Source: Rhizoclosmatium globosum (Eukaryota > Chytridiomycota > Chytridiomycetes > Chytridiales > Chytriomycetaceae). From it: a DNA stretch of 64,000 nucleotides. Location of the stretch: contig MCGO01000023.1 in the NCBI GenBank assembly GCA_002104985.1, positions 434,001-498,000 of the forward strand, written 5' to 3'. Position 1 is the first letter of the stretch. Every line of letters begins with the position of its first letter. Both the position numbers and the translations under genes were made by a program. The notes beneath the pieces are model-generated. The model did no database searches and had not been told where the DNA came from. It saw only the letters and a program-made list of their open reading frames with translations. Positions 22,645-32,726 of the stretch are shown piece by piece.

Positions 22645-22716
22645 GGCCTTATGGTCTAGTAGTATGATTCTCGCTTTGGGTGCGAGAGGTCCGGGGTTCA
22701 ATTCCCCGTGAGGCCC
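22645..22716 (+). tRNA. tRNA-Pro(TGG)
   Basis: 72 nt: acceptor GGCCTTA/TGAGGCC, anticodon loop TTTGGGT (anticodon TGG) on a strong stem, T stem CGGGG/CCCCG with loop TTCAATT. It is identical to the minus-strand copy at 40827, and the flanking sequence also resembles that copy. Confidence 0.93.
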
Positions 22717-23037
22717 GCTTTTTAGAACGTGAGGGTCGTTAATGGGAATGGTTGTGTTGGTTTGATGGTTGGATGCTGGGTTGGATGTGTAAATCACATA
22801 TCACAGAAACCAATCTGCTGCCCCAAAGCGAAAAGAAAAGGCCACACGGAAATCCTACCTTATGATAAATCTACTCTTTGTATTAGCCATACGTTTTAGA
22901 GTCAAGGCAGGGCACGCTCAAAAGTTTGGAATAAATGTAAAACTCACATGATGCACGCAGCATACAAAATAAGGCTTGGAAAATAACTTGTGTATCGGCA
23001 TTTGTGGTTTCATATGTGTGGTTCTTTCAAGTTTAAG
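22717..23037. other. Intergenic sequence between tRNA genes
   Basis: About 320 bp with no gene seen. It resembles, in reverse complement, about 40560-40826, supporting an inverted duplication of the tRNA trio. Confidence 0.5.
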
Positions 23038-23082
23038 TTATAGTAGACTTTGTTATAGTAGACTTTGTTATAGTAGACTTTG
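23038..23082 (+). repeat. Three tandem 15-bp units before tRNA-Ser
   Basis: The unit TTATAGTAGACTTTG is repeated three times, ending 10 bp before tRNA-Ser at 23093. It is not seen beside the other tRNA-Ser copies. Confidence 0.8.
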
Positions 23083-23092
23083 TGATAGTACT

Positions 23093-23174
23093 GACAACGT
23101 GGCCGAGCGGTTAAGGCGATAGACTAGAAATCTATTACTCTCTGAGTGCGCAGGTTCAAGTCCTGCCGTTGTCG
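23093..23174 (+). tRNA. tRNA-Ser(AGA)
   Basis: 82-nt class II tRNA: acceptor GACAACG/CGTTGTC, anticodon loop CTAGAAA (AGA), variable arm TACTCTCTGAGTGC, T stem GCAGG/CCTGC, discriminator G. All stems are intact. Confidence 0.94.
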
Positions 23175-23510
23175 CATCGTTTTACTTGAATGCTGTTTGT
23201 GTAAGGTGTTGAAGCTGACCTCATTTATTGACAAAAGCCGCTACTATTAATGCCATTAATTCGTGTTATAATTTTCCGCTTGCCGCACCATTTGTTATCC
23301 AGCACTCTTAAACCGTGTTCAGCGGTGGTGGTGGTGTTCGTACTCCAAGAAATGTCGCAACTCCCATGACAGTGTTCCGCAATAACATCTCGTTAGATTC
23401 TGGTCCATAATACAGATAGTACGCGTTGAATAAACGCGGTACGGCGCTGTTCCCTTCCTGTTCTCGCTGCAATCCAAAATCGACACATCAACACAACTCA
23501 ACCAAAAGGC
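23175..23510. other. Intergenic sequence between tRNA-Ser and tRNA-Thr
   Basis: About 336 bp. A short minus-strand open frame exists but shows no coding signature. The stretch corresponds in inverted orientation to about 40073-40415. Confidence 0.4.
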
Positions 23511-23598
23511 TGCCTTCTACCAGATTTGAACTGGTGGCCTCCTGCTAGCTGTTCTTGCGATACTAGGCAGGCGATCTAACCAACTGAGCTAAGAAGGC
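23511..23598 (-). tRNA. tRNA-Thr(AGT) with 14-nt intron
   Basis: Same 88-nt gene as at 18756 and 39985, with C at the variable intron position as in the 39985 copy. It lies 119 bp from the left end of the Harbinger element. Confidence 0.88.
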
Positions 23599-23906
23599 AG
23601 TTATTTAATCGTTAGATTATTCTGTTCTTATTAAGGTTTTAATATCCTGCCCCTCCTCATTTTCCTTTTACAGTAAAGTATCTTAAATTACATTTATATT
23701 CATATGGAAGTCCATTAGAGCAACTCCACCGGAAGGATCAAATCGTTGAGCAAAACAAATAAACCTGACAATTTTGTTTTTTGTGTTTGCATCGCGTGAC
23801 AAAACCACCAAGCAAAAAAAGTCCCAGGACAATTCTGGGAACAAATCGAGGCAAAAAGGTCGAGGGAAAGGTCGACGCCAACATACACATACACACCCTA
23901 TTCCCA

Positions 23907-24839
23907 ATGTCCAGCACCATCCAGCCATCCCTATTTGACCCGCCATATGCAGCTGTGGCTACAGGAAGCAAACGCGCTCTTCAAGATGATTCTGAACTAC
24001 CTGTCAAAAAGGCTGGCGTACGTGGCGCTGCTTACATTGAAGGCGAATCCATCGCTATAGCAGACGCCTTCCTTGTACGATCTATGAATGCTATCACTTC
24101 TTCAGACCAGAAGGCTGAAACTTTCTACACTGGCATTCGTGACCTAGTTGCAAATGGCTTCATCGGCACCAAAGGCACAGTCTACCCTCCAAATCCATCT
24201 ACAAAGAGCCGGCTCTGGAATCACATTCAGTCCCATTGGGCAACAATCTCCGCAGAAGTTCAAGTATTTATTGGAATTCTTTCACCTCTACTTCGCTCAA
24301 TCCCACCAAGTGGTACTCTTCGGCAACAGGCATTCCAATCAGCCCTTGAAGCTTATGCAAAGCAGAACAAGAACAAACCATTCAAGTACTTTGGTTGCTA
24401 CCAAGTTCTTCATGACGCCGACAAATACAAGGATCATGTTGACGCAAAAATCAGAACTACAACTTCACGCACACCCGCAGCTTCCTCTACTACACAGACA
24501 CCATCTACTCATTCTACTGCACTTGATCCAGATGCTGTGGAAGCACCTGACTCTGAACCTGGAAAGACGCCATGCAGAGGGAGGGAACCTGGTGTGAAAG
24601 CTGCAAAGGCTCAGGAAGTGAAGGACTTTAAAGGAGAACAGATGCAGCGTACGTTGGAGGAATCTGCAAAGACAAATAAGGAGCGCAATGATATTATGAA
24701 AGCACAGAAGGAGTCATTTGAGCGCGGTATTGCAAGTGTAGAGAAGTTGACGCAATTGATCGACCAACAGGGGCGACTTGCACGTGAAGACAAGATTCTA
24801 CAAATGGATCTCAGCAATTTTAAGGGACGTGTATTATAG
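23907..24839 (+). CDS. Harbinger accessory protein (trihelix/NAM-associated type)
   Basis: Seen: an intact frame from ATG 23907 (MSSTIQPSLF; an upstream non-ATG extension is less likely). A central region, STKSRLWNHIQSHW, followed by KPFKYFGCYQVLHDADKY, resembles the trihelix/NAM-associated domain of plant and fungal PIF/Harbinger ORF1 proteins. A Ser/Thr/Pro-rich linker and a C-terminal charged coiled coil (about 24600-24830) follow. In active elements this protein cooperates with the transposase in nuclear import and end binding. It is convergent with the transposase (86 bp gap). Confidence 0.75.
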   Translation: MSSTIQPSLFDPPYAAVATGSKRALQDDSELPVKKAGVRGAAYIEGESIAIADAFLVRSMNAITSSDQKAETFYTGIRDLVANGFIGTKGTVYPPNPSTKSRLWNHIQSHWATISAEVQVFIGILSPLLRSIPPSGTLRQQAFQSALEAYAKQNKNKPFKYFGCYQVLHDADKYKDHVDAKIRTTTSRTPAASSTTQTPSTHSTALDPDAVEAPDSEPGKTPCRGREPGVKAAKAQEVKDFKGEQMQRTLEESAKTNKERNDIMKAQKESFERGIASVEKLTQLIDQQGRLAREDKILQMDLSNFKGRVL

Positions 24840-24924
24840 TACTGGCAGAAACAGCAGGAGGCTGTGTTGGATGCCAGAGAGCTCAGAGAGAACATTTAAA
24901 ACAAACCAGAATAAATCAAATACA

Positions 24925-26381
24925 TTATTTATTTCCTTTTCTATTCCACAATTCCTGGACCAATAAGTTCTTCAACAATTGAGCTTGAGACTTGTCCTTC
25001 AAAGTCTCCAAGTTCTGTAACATTGTTGCAAATGGAGGCATAGGTACTGTCGCTGGCATCTGCATATTTGCTTGAGGGAGTGCAACGGTTGCATCGTTTC
25101 CTTCTAGAATATGATTTGGAAGCTCGGAAGGGGACTCAAATTCTTCCAATGTTTCGCGACGCAGTCGATAGTGCTCCACAATCATATTGTGCACAACTAT
25201 TAACGCCTCCATGATCAGTTTCATTTCCTCCCGGTACCACAACTTGCATGGCTTCACCAAAAACTCAAATCGAGCTTGTAATACTCCAAACGCATGTTTG
25301 ACATCCTTTCGTGCAGCCTCCTGAGCCTTGGCAAAGTTCTTTTCTGCAGCCGTAGACGGTGACAAAATGGTGGAGACAAAGACAGGCCAAGGCGGGTAAA
25401 TTCCTGTGGAATTGTATCAGTGAGTGATAGTGCAACAACTGCAATCATGGTACTCACCATCCACAAGCCAGTATCCATGATTGAACTTTGTTCCTCGTAT
25501 CTCCCACTCGCAAGGAGGCGACTGTCCAGCCATTAGGAGATCCAACAGCGGAGACTTCGAGAGGACGTTGATGTCATTGTTCGTTCCTGGAAGCCCAAAA
25601 AAAGCGTGCCATATCCACAAATCATACGACGCAACAGCCTCCAGAATCACAGTTGCTCCGTCTTCTTTCCCTTTGTACTGTCCTTTCAGCCCTCGAGGGC
25701 AATTCTTCCAAACCCAGTGCATACAATCCAACGATCCCAACATGCCGGTAAAGCCTCGTTCAGCATTTTCGGCTAACAGTCTTATCATATCTTCTTCTGT
25801 TGGAGATTGTAGGTACTCTATCCCAAATAGAGTCGAAATGGAAGCACAGAACTCTGGTTTTATGTCAATGGAACAACCAATACAAACTTCACTCACCTTT
25901 CACGCAAACAAGAACAGTGCTCTCACCAATTTTGAAGTATTCATCAACAAGGTCTGCAGACAAGCCGTAACAGAGGACCCGCCACGCTGCACAGACCTTT
26001 TGCAGTCCTGACAAGCCCATTTTCCCAACTGCGTCTGGCCGCTGCTGGAAGTAGGAATTATTTGCAATGACAGTGTTGGTAATGTGATTGAAGAAAGCGT
26101 CGGCGGAAAATGGTTTCCTTGTATCGTGGCCGTTCAGCGAAGTAGTCTTCAAATAGAATTTGATGAAACTTTTCAAACTCTCTATCAATATTTGGTGCTT
26201 GTCCTGGTACCGAGCCGCCATGCGAGTGTTGTTGTGTGGTGGAGTGATGAACGAGAGACAGTAGCATTTCAAAAGAGTCATTTTCGCCACCTGTTTGAAG
26301 CATTTGACCCCCATTAAGAAGAAGCTGGCTGATGGAGGTATGTGCCAGTGCGTGGAGGGCTTCAGGGGAACAACTTTGCAT
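24925..26381 (-). pseudogene. PIF/Harbinger transposase, catalytic Glu replaced
   Basis: Seen: three exons with introns at 25854-25896 and 25404-25457. Motifs: FEDYFAERPRYKETIFRRRF, YFQQRPDAVGKMGLSGLQKV, MLGSLDCMHW (first Asp), FFGLPGTNNDINVL (second Asp), LVDGIYPPWPVFV, and the C-terminal KDVKHAFGVLQARF. In the family the last motif is normally DVERAFGVLQARF, whose Glu is the third catalytic acid. Here it is Lys, and the next residue is His instead of Arg. Both changes are G-to-A transitions at expected CpG sites. One frame slip lies near 26105. Start at 26381 (MQSCSPEALH) is the first in-frame ATG. Inference: recently active, now catalytically dead unless complemented in trans. Confidence 0.8.
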
Positions 26382-26580
26382 TTGGTCTGTGATTTGGTAG
26401 ATGGGGCGATGTAGAAAAAAACAATTTGACCCGTCCTTTTTTTTCTCAAAAAGATATAACTTGGATATAACTGACAATTTGCCCCCTTCCCGGTGGAGTT
26501 GCTCTTAAGACAGGTTTACAGTTTTGAGTGCAAGCAATTACAAAGTTAAAGCGTCTTTCTGAAGTAGGCTGTGCAAAAAG

Positions 26581-28441
26581 ATGCCCAACTCCGAATCGCC
26601 AACACCTGTGCCCCAAGTCGAAGGCAAATCATGTGGCCGTTGTGTGAAGCAAAAGCGACCCTGTGATTCTGGGCGCCCAGCCTGTTCACGATGTGTCAAA
26701 GCGGGACTGTCAAGTGAATGTTCATACTTGCGCGATTTTAAGCCACGGGTGAGTTCTTTCAACGAATCGCTAGTCAAACAATAGATCAAATAGTATGTGT
26801 CGATACAGACTAGTAAGCATCCTTATTGCAGGCCGTTCACAGAAAGCCCCAGTCTTCGTCTCCAAACTCTCCACCACTCGAACTCGAAGATCCTGCCTTG
26901 ATGCCAACCACTCAGGACTTTGATCTTGTCTTTACCTGGTTTACTCACAAACCAGCAACAGCAGAAAACGTCACGTCATTGATTGACGGAACTTCATTTA
27001 TCCTCGGATTTGCATTACAACCGGCTCCGCTACGACTTGCTGTATGCACAATGGCTTCCTTCTTTACACGGCAAGATGAGGCAGTTACGCTTGGTTTATA
27101 TCATAGGGCTGTCAAAGCTATTGCGTCTATTGATCTCAAAAAACCGTCCGTCCATTCCATACAAGCATTTATTTTGCTACAGACATTTTGTGTTGGTTGT
27201 CTCGGGGTTGGCCTGGGTAAGCCGTACTTCCTGGCAGCGTTGCGACAAATGAGTCAACTTGCTCTTAACATCGACCCGGACGATTCACCTTGGCTAAATC
27301 ACCTTAATTTGACGGATACGCAAAAAGAAGAGCGGCGCAGAATCTTTTGGAGCCTCACTTATTTTCATTATCAGATGTTGAGTGTTTCTCGAGATGATCC
27401 AGCTGTTATTCTGGATTTATCACGAATTAAACCCTTGTCCGCAGTGCAGTACCTGGCACGACTCTTCTCCCAATGGAGTCTGTTGCATGGGAATGCAGGA
27501 TTTTGTCTGTTATGGCAAAAATTAAAGCGCATCTTACGATGCCCCCATTAAACCCGATGGATTTGATTGTGTCCACAGAGAGTATTACTCTCAGTTCAGA
27601 GCTTTTGTCACTTCAAATTCCGCCTCGATTTATTCTCACCACGGCAAGTGGAGTGTTGACACCTGATGAAATCGCGAAATTCGTAAACCAACTGTCTGAC
27701 CAGGAAGAAAGAGGCGACGCAACGGGGACTATCAGTGTCACCCTATTTTACAATGCAGCTATTTGCATCCTCCATCACCCGAAGATTCTGTTGATGGGAT
27801 TCACACCACAAATGACATACACCCCAGAACATGCAATGATTCTATCACTCTCACTCGACCAAGCCGTCACTGCCGCAATCGAAATATCAATCGTCTGTGA
27901 ATTCCTCTTAACCCCTTACGCCGGCCCAGAATCACGCCAAAACTTGGACCACCGGCTCATCCAGCTCTTCACCATCGTCAGTATGTTTCAAGGCTTGACA
28001 ACGCTATGGTTTATCACGTGCCGCTTGCCTCCTCACTGGCTCCTTGGAAAGGAGTACACGAAGGATAAACTTGTGGAACGCGCGATTATGATTGCGCAAA
28101 CGATACATCGCGTTGATTCAGGGTATCGACCGCATGGAAAGCCGTTGGAGGTGTTGCAACCGCTTGTTTCCACTTCAGAAGCGATGCTCAAGGAAATGAA
28201 GAAAGTTGCAGGAGAGGAGCAACCGTCACCGTGTTCGGAGGAGGTAGCGTTGGAGGACCTCGTTGTGAGTATGAAAGTGTTGCAGGTAGGAGAAACGGAG
28301 AGAATGGATTCCCCGATGCGCCAAGAACCGTGGAGTCATTTGGGTATGATGGGTGTTGAATTAGATTGTGGTTTAAGGTGGTATGGATGTTTTGAACTTG
28401 AATGGCGTGAATTTTGGAGCTCACTTTCTCTCCTTACTTGA
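26581..28441 (+). CDS. Zn2Cys6 (GAL4-type) fungal transcription factor, copy 1
   Basis: Seen: exon 1 (26581-26748) encodes the binuclear cluster CGRCVKQKRPC..CSRC..C. After an intron (26749-26831) a long fungal-specific regulatory region follows with FDLVFTWFTHKPATAENV, AVKAIASIDLKKPS, KEERRRIFW and FQGLTTLWFITCRLPPHW. The frame breaks near 27441-27455, where about five extra bases exist compared with the copy at 35263-37133. After that it reads on to TGA at 28441 without interruption. It lies 76 bp from the Harbinger right end and converges on gene X copy 1 (171 bp between stops). Inference: a sequence-specific regulator. The repeated pairing with X suggests X, or a pathway containing X, as a target. 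Confidence 0.78.
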
Positions 28442-28612
28442 ATTCCTATCAAGTATATAGAGCCTTTTTTTCCTTCAATATATCGTATTTTTTATTAAGA
28501 AGTGGAGGCGCATCAACCTTTATTCAGCATTGTTAGAAACAACCAATAAGCAGAAACAAGCGAAAGAAAAGGGCGCTGCCGTATTAAATAAAAATGATAT
28601 CACGACATGCAT

Positions 28613-29717
28613 TCAGTACCATCCCTGATCATGACTCTGGCTAACTCCACCAAGACGATTGAAGCCTCCAATTCCACCACATGTGCCATACTGAACACCG
28701 AATGGAGTGGCAATCGCGTCGATTCCAGTCTGTTGCCCAACAGCAGCAAAAGACTCCAAGACATTAGCAACACGGTCGGCAGACGCAAATCTTTGGTTGG
28801 CGTATGGGGAAGTAACACGTTGAACAGCCTTGGCAGTCAGATCGTCAATCAAAAAGTTCTACACGCTCGGTTAACATACTTCATCCTCATGTATAACCCT
28901 CAAGTACAAACCTCGCGTTCAACGGCAGCTCTCTGGTTCGGGTGTGGCAAGTGTGGGTTTCCAGTAACCAAGTCGTAAATGATATGGTCGGCGTTACGGT
29001 TGGTGACCTTGTCGTCCAAGATCTTGGTGACGAGACCTTGAGTGACTTGTTCCATGATGAAGTCCTGGGTGAGGAGTTTGGCAACCGTGGACTTGGGGAT
29101 GTTTTGGCCGGAGAGGAGGGCTTGGACGACTCCCATTCTGTTGGTGGTAGTGCTGGATTTCTTGATGAGTTGCTTGATGAGGTCGGCCTGTGGATGGTGA
29201 AAGGGTTGGTTGGAAGGGGTTCGAAAGGGGTTAGATGAGGAATATTGGATGGGAAAAGGAACGGACCTGGAGCTCATCACGTTGACGGTCCTGAACCAGC
29301 TCGTCGACAATATTGGCCTTGGCAGCGTGCATCATGTTGCGGGCATTGACTCCGGAGTGATTGTGGCTGTAGCTCGAGAACTGGTTGTTGTTGTAGCAGT
29401 CGTTGTCAAGCGCGTTCATCCATGGCTTGTTGAAAGCTCCACGGCCGATATTCTGAGTTAAATAATGTTTTTTAGAACTGAGGATATCAAAATATCAGAT
29501 CGAGACTAACCTGGTGACCGTAGTAGCGTTGACCGAGACCTTGAGAGGAATCCAAACCAGAGAAGCCAAGAGGGCAGTCAAGACCTTGGAAACCAAGAGA
29601 AAGGTCCGAGGAAGAGTACCATGGTCTGGTCTGGAACTGGACAGGGTAGCGACGGAAAGGGGCTTGGCCACCAATGATGGACTGGTTGTAGCATTCCGAT
29701 TGAGGAAAGTATTGCAT
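28613..29717 (-). CDS. Protein X, copy 1 (unknown family)
   Basis: Seen: four exons (29717-29511, 29452-29267, 29187-28912, 28858-28613) join in frame to give about 305 residues. The N-terminus is rich in Gln, Tyr, Phe and Gly (start MQYFPQSECYNQS). A helical middle follows (ANIVDELVQDRQRDELQ, then ADLIKQLIKKSSTT and VVQALLSGQNIPKSTVAKLL). The C-terminus is Gly-rich and ends in DQGWY. No signal peptide or membrane helix. A TATA-like motif lies about 65 bp upstream of the ATG (ggctataagaacc on the coding strand). A second copy sits at 37382-38475, again next to a copy of the Zn2Cys6 factor. The family is not recognised. The abundance of polar and aromatic residues at the N-terminus suggests an assembly-prone or structural protein (inference). 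Confidence 0.68.
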
Positions 29718-29981
29718 TTTGATTTGGTTGTTGAGAGTTGATATTTTGATGAGAAAATATGAGGGAGAAAGCTCGTGGTTCTTATAGCCTTCAATTGAAA
29801 GGGGTTGGATCCCTTTCATGTAAAAAAGGGGATATTTGTTTGCTTTGCTGATTGAAAAGTGGGACCGCTTCCGAATATTCAAAGAATTTGTTGATTCTTT
29901 ATGAAGGCTATCGTAAAGGTTATTTTATGATTGAGATGTTTCATCTGGAAGAAAGCTGTCAAAATCTCGACAAACCTACAA

Positions 29982-30810
29982 ATGATTCGAGGTATGTACT
30001 TCCCCTCTGCAGAGCCAATTCAGTATTCCAGCTTACACCCATTTATAGACGCAGAAAACACCGAAGTGATTAACCACCAACTCTCCGCCATCAAAACCCA
30101 AACTGATCGAAGCCTCCTGAACGCGCTAAAATCATCTCGCAACACAGTCGCAAAACTTGATATTGCAAACTCACACGCAGCATATACTCTCAACGCGTTG
30201 GCTGATCAAAGAGGTTTGTTTGGGATAGGCTGAACGCACGAGTCTAACACAAAAATCTCACATCTTATTTACTAACGCAGAGAAACTGGAAAAAGCGCGA
30301 GATTCAATTCAAAAGATTGATCAAAGTGTCCATGTAGCGGATACAAAAGTAGACGAACTTCACAGACTCAAAGGGTATTTTCTCAGAAAACCTCCCTCTC
30401 TTTCTCGTTGACGGCTATCAAATAGATGGCTCCCACGCATCAAAATCAAGTTCCCAAAACTCTTCAAAAAGAAAAAGAATACCACTGCTGAAACTCCGTC
30501 GGACTCATTTGCTGACGAGATCACCCCACACGCGGAGGCGCTTGAGAGCATGGCGTCCGATGTAACACTTATAAGCCGCGACGAGCCTACTCTAAATGGG
30601 AATGTCTGTGCACGGGAAGCAGCTGCTCGAGAGATGGATTCACATTTGGATAGAATTTCGAGTAGTCTTGCGGTGTTGAAGATGGCGTCGATGGCGATGG
30701 GAGATGAAATCGATGCACAGAATACGTGTTTAGAGGGGTTAGGGCAGGATACTGATCGTATTCGGGATTCTATTACGGTTACGAATGGGAAGTTGAAGAC
30801 GTTTAAATAG
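29982..30810 (+). CDS. SEC9: SNAP-25/Sec9-type Qb,c-SNARE
   Basis: Role in the family: contributes two SNARE helices to the exocytic fusion complex at the plasma membrane. Seen: three exons (introns 30214-30280 and 30375-30425). The first SNARE-like helix runs from VINHQLSAIKTQTDRSLL through the intron to DSIQKIDQSVHVADTKVDEL. A basic linker (RIKIKFPKLFKKKKN) follows, and the C-terminal helix (AREMDSHLDRISSSLAVLKM, then MGDEIDAQNTCLEGLGQDTD) closely parallels SNAP-25 helix 2 including the central Gln. No membrane anchor is present, as expected. The start at 29982 (MIRGMYFPS) or 29994 is the first in-frame ATG. The N-terminal extension is shorter than in yeast Sec9. Confidence 0.8.
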
Positions 30811-31074
30811 AGGAGAGGAGAGTATTTTCCCCCGTAAAACAGAGATTCGAATGAATACAATAAATGAATTACTGTGGTGATATATATTGATTCTCTCAAT
30901 AAGATTCGCAATAAGTAAATCCGCGAAACAAAAGTAAATCAACCAAAGAAAGAGATTACCTGACTTTCCCCTTTCATTTGTGTAAACCCCATTCTTCTGG
31001 CCTTTTGACTAGGGAAAAAAGGCTTGCCAAAAGGAACACTCCCCCATCCTACGACCACTCTTCTCTGCCTGTAA

Positions 31075-31519
31075 GTGGTCCGCTTATCTCATCTCATATC
31101 CCTCAAACTCCCAGTCCAGAAACAAACCCTCGTCATTGGAAATGAGACAACAACAGTTCACACAACAACCATCAACAACGCCAACACCGTTCTCTTTCCA
31201 AGCGCAGCCTCAGCCACAGCAACAGTCTATGGACGCAAGTGCAACGAATCGACGGACCTCTGCGAGTGGTACATCTGCAAATCCCGCATCGACAGAGTTC
31301 ACTGCTCGTCGAGCTATGATTTCTCGGGCGTCACATATACTAAGGGAAGCTGCTGCGACTATATCTGGAGGCGCGAGGATGTACGTTGTCTTTCTTGGCT
31401 TTTTGATTTGGTTGAACTCAATTTTATATTCCCTTCCCCCCCACACATATCTCCTTCTCTTAAACTTCAATGACGCCCTCAATCACGCTGATTTAATTAC
31501 ACTCTATGTCGGTCGTTAA
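31075..31519 (+). CDS. Uncertain coding stretch, two overlapping frames
   Basis: Two plus-strand frames overlap. One (ATG 31142) gives a Gln-rich protein ending in ARRAMISRASHILREAAATI. The other (open from about 31100) has C-rich third codon positions and encodes a Cys-rich stretch (CNESTDLCEWYICKSRID). A plausible intron, 31070-31113, precedes both, and a GTACGT donor lies at about 31381. It could be the 5' part of the FAM72 gene or a small separate gene. No family is recognised. Confidence 0.3.
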
Positions 31520-31642
31520 TCTCTATGTCAACGTTTTCTTTTTTGGAACGTCTCCTTTGTCCTTGGTTGGATAACCCTGTATTGGAACAATACGACTTTC
31601 GCAAATCCCATTCTTTTTTACACATATTCTCACACTCCATAC

Positions 31643-32609
31643 ATGTCGGGCCTTTATACAAGCAGTACTGCAACTGCGGGAACAAACACGCAGCAGATGG
31701 GGACAGCAGCAACGAGAGCCATGACGTTGTCGCAGTATGAACAGGCACTTCAACAATACATTGCGAATAACCCGTCGGATGTGTCAACAGCTCAGAGAGT
31801 TTTGCAGCAACGCCAGAGTCCTGTTGTTCTGTCCACACAGAATGGTACTAGCGCAGGATCGATATCAGCGTTCCAAGAATACATCCAACAACCACAAGCA
31901 TACCCACCAAGACCCAGTAACCCTCAATCCCGCGCTGCATCTTCTTCAACAACAAGGGGAGTTAATGGAGGTGCAGCAGCAGCGCGCGAGACTGTTTGCA
32001 ACGAATATGGGAATGGGAAGCCCCAACATGCATCCATCGTTCCGGTCCAAGACTGTATGCCAATTGAGTTGTCGGTTTTGCACACAGGATATCTGTCGAC
32101 GAGGGATGAAGGCTATTTTGTTGGCGGATACGAGGGTTGAGTTGTATAGTACTGATACTGTTCCTGCTGGGTGAGTGTTTTTTGTTTGTTTGGATGAGTT
32201 TAGATTAACATGGTATGTGATTAGACGCGTGCAGTTGGTTGCGGATGATTATTTGACGAGGAATTGTAACTGTAGGATACGGGATGTTGCGTGTCTTGGA
32301 TGGTAACAATTTCTTGTTCCATTGTTGACGACTGACTCATATTTGTAATTAGTGGAAATGTGATTGGATACCATGTAACTCAACCATGGTGAGTGATTGA
32401 TTATGTTCGAGGATTGTGGTTACTAATAACCTGACAGTGATGTGTGTATGGGAGCTTGCAACAATGGACACTTCTGGATGTTCCATGATGATGCAATTCA
32501 GTCAAGTGAAAGACTTGATCCCGTATGCAAAAAGACATTGACGTGGTCGCAGATTCCGTTTGCTGAGAAGGATGTATGTGAGCAAGTGAGAGAGCCAGTG
32601 TGTCGCTGA
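31643..32609 (+). CDS. FAM72: FAM72 family protein
   Basis: Seen: a disordered N-terminal part of about 115 codons (MSGLYTSSTATAGTNTQQM, Gln/Ala/Ser-rich), a one-base slip near 31980, then the family core. The core reads FRSKTVCQLSCRFCTQDIC, RGMKAILLADTRVELYSTD, the CNCRIRDVACLGCGNVIGYH segment (split by two introns), and ACNNGHFWMFHDDAI. The CxxC pairs, the RGMKA.LLADT motif and the NNGHFWMFH motif are diagnostic. Introns fall at about 32171-32223, 32304-32351 and 32391-32438. Vertebrate FAM72A binds and antagonises nuclear uracil-DNA glycosylase; whether the fungal protein does is unknown. The N-terminal extension is absent from animal FAM72. Stop 32607-32609. Confidence 0.85.
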
Positions 32610-32726
32610 TCCGACTGATTGCCTTACTTGAAATGATGATGACAAAGTATTCTATTTTCTCTCTTTATTCTGTTGAATGAATTTATGTATAACGGATTTC
32701 TTTCTTTCTTTTTGATTTGATCCGAA

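Larger units (their letters stand above)
23718..26504. mobile_element. PIF/Harbinger DNA transposon with two genes
   Basis: Seen: terminal inverted repeats GAGCAACTCCACCGG followed by (G)AAGG at 23718-23736 and 26485-26504, flanked on both sides by the trinucleotide TTA (23715-23717 and 26505-26507). TTA/TAA target duplications and GAGC..CTCC termini are hallmarks of PIF/Harbinger. The 2787-bp element carries a plus-strand DNA-binding-type ORF (23907-24839) and a convergent transposase (26381-24925), the usual two-gene content. It inserted between tRNA-Thr and the Zn2Cys6 factor gene. The nearly perfect TIRs and target site imply fairly recent insertion, but the transposase has a lost catalytic residue. 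Confidence 0.93.

Noticed and set aside
23038..23082. CRISPR-like array
   Set aside because: Only three contiguous 15-bp units without spacers in a eukaryotic context; a simple tandem repeat.
24925..26381. HARBI1-type domesticated nuclease
   Set aside because: Intact TIRs, TTA duplication and the companion ORF show a transposon, and the catalytic Glu is lost.
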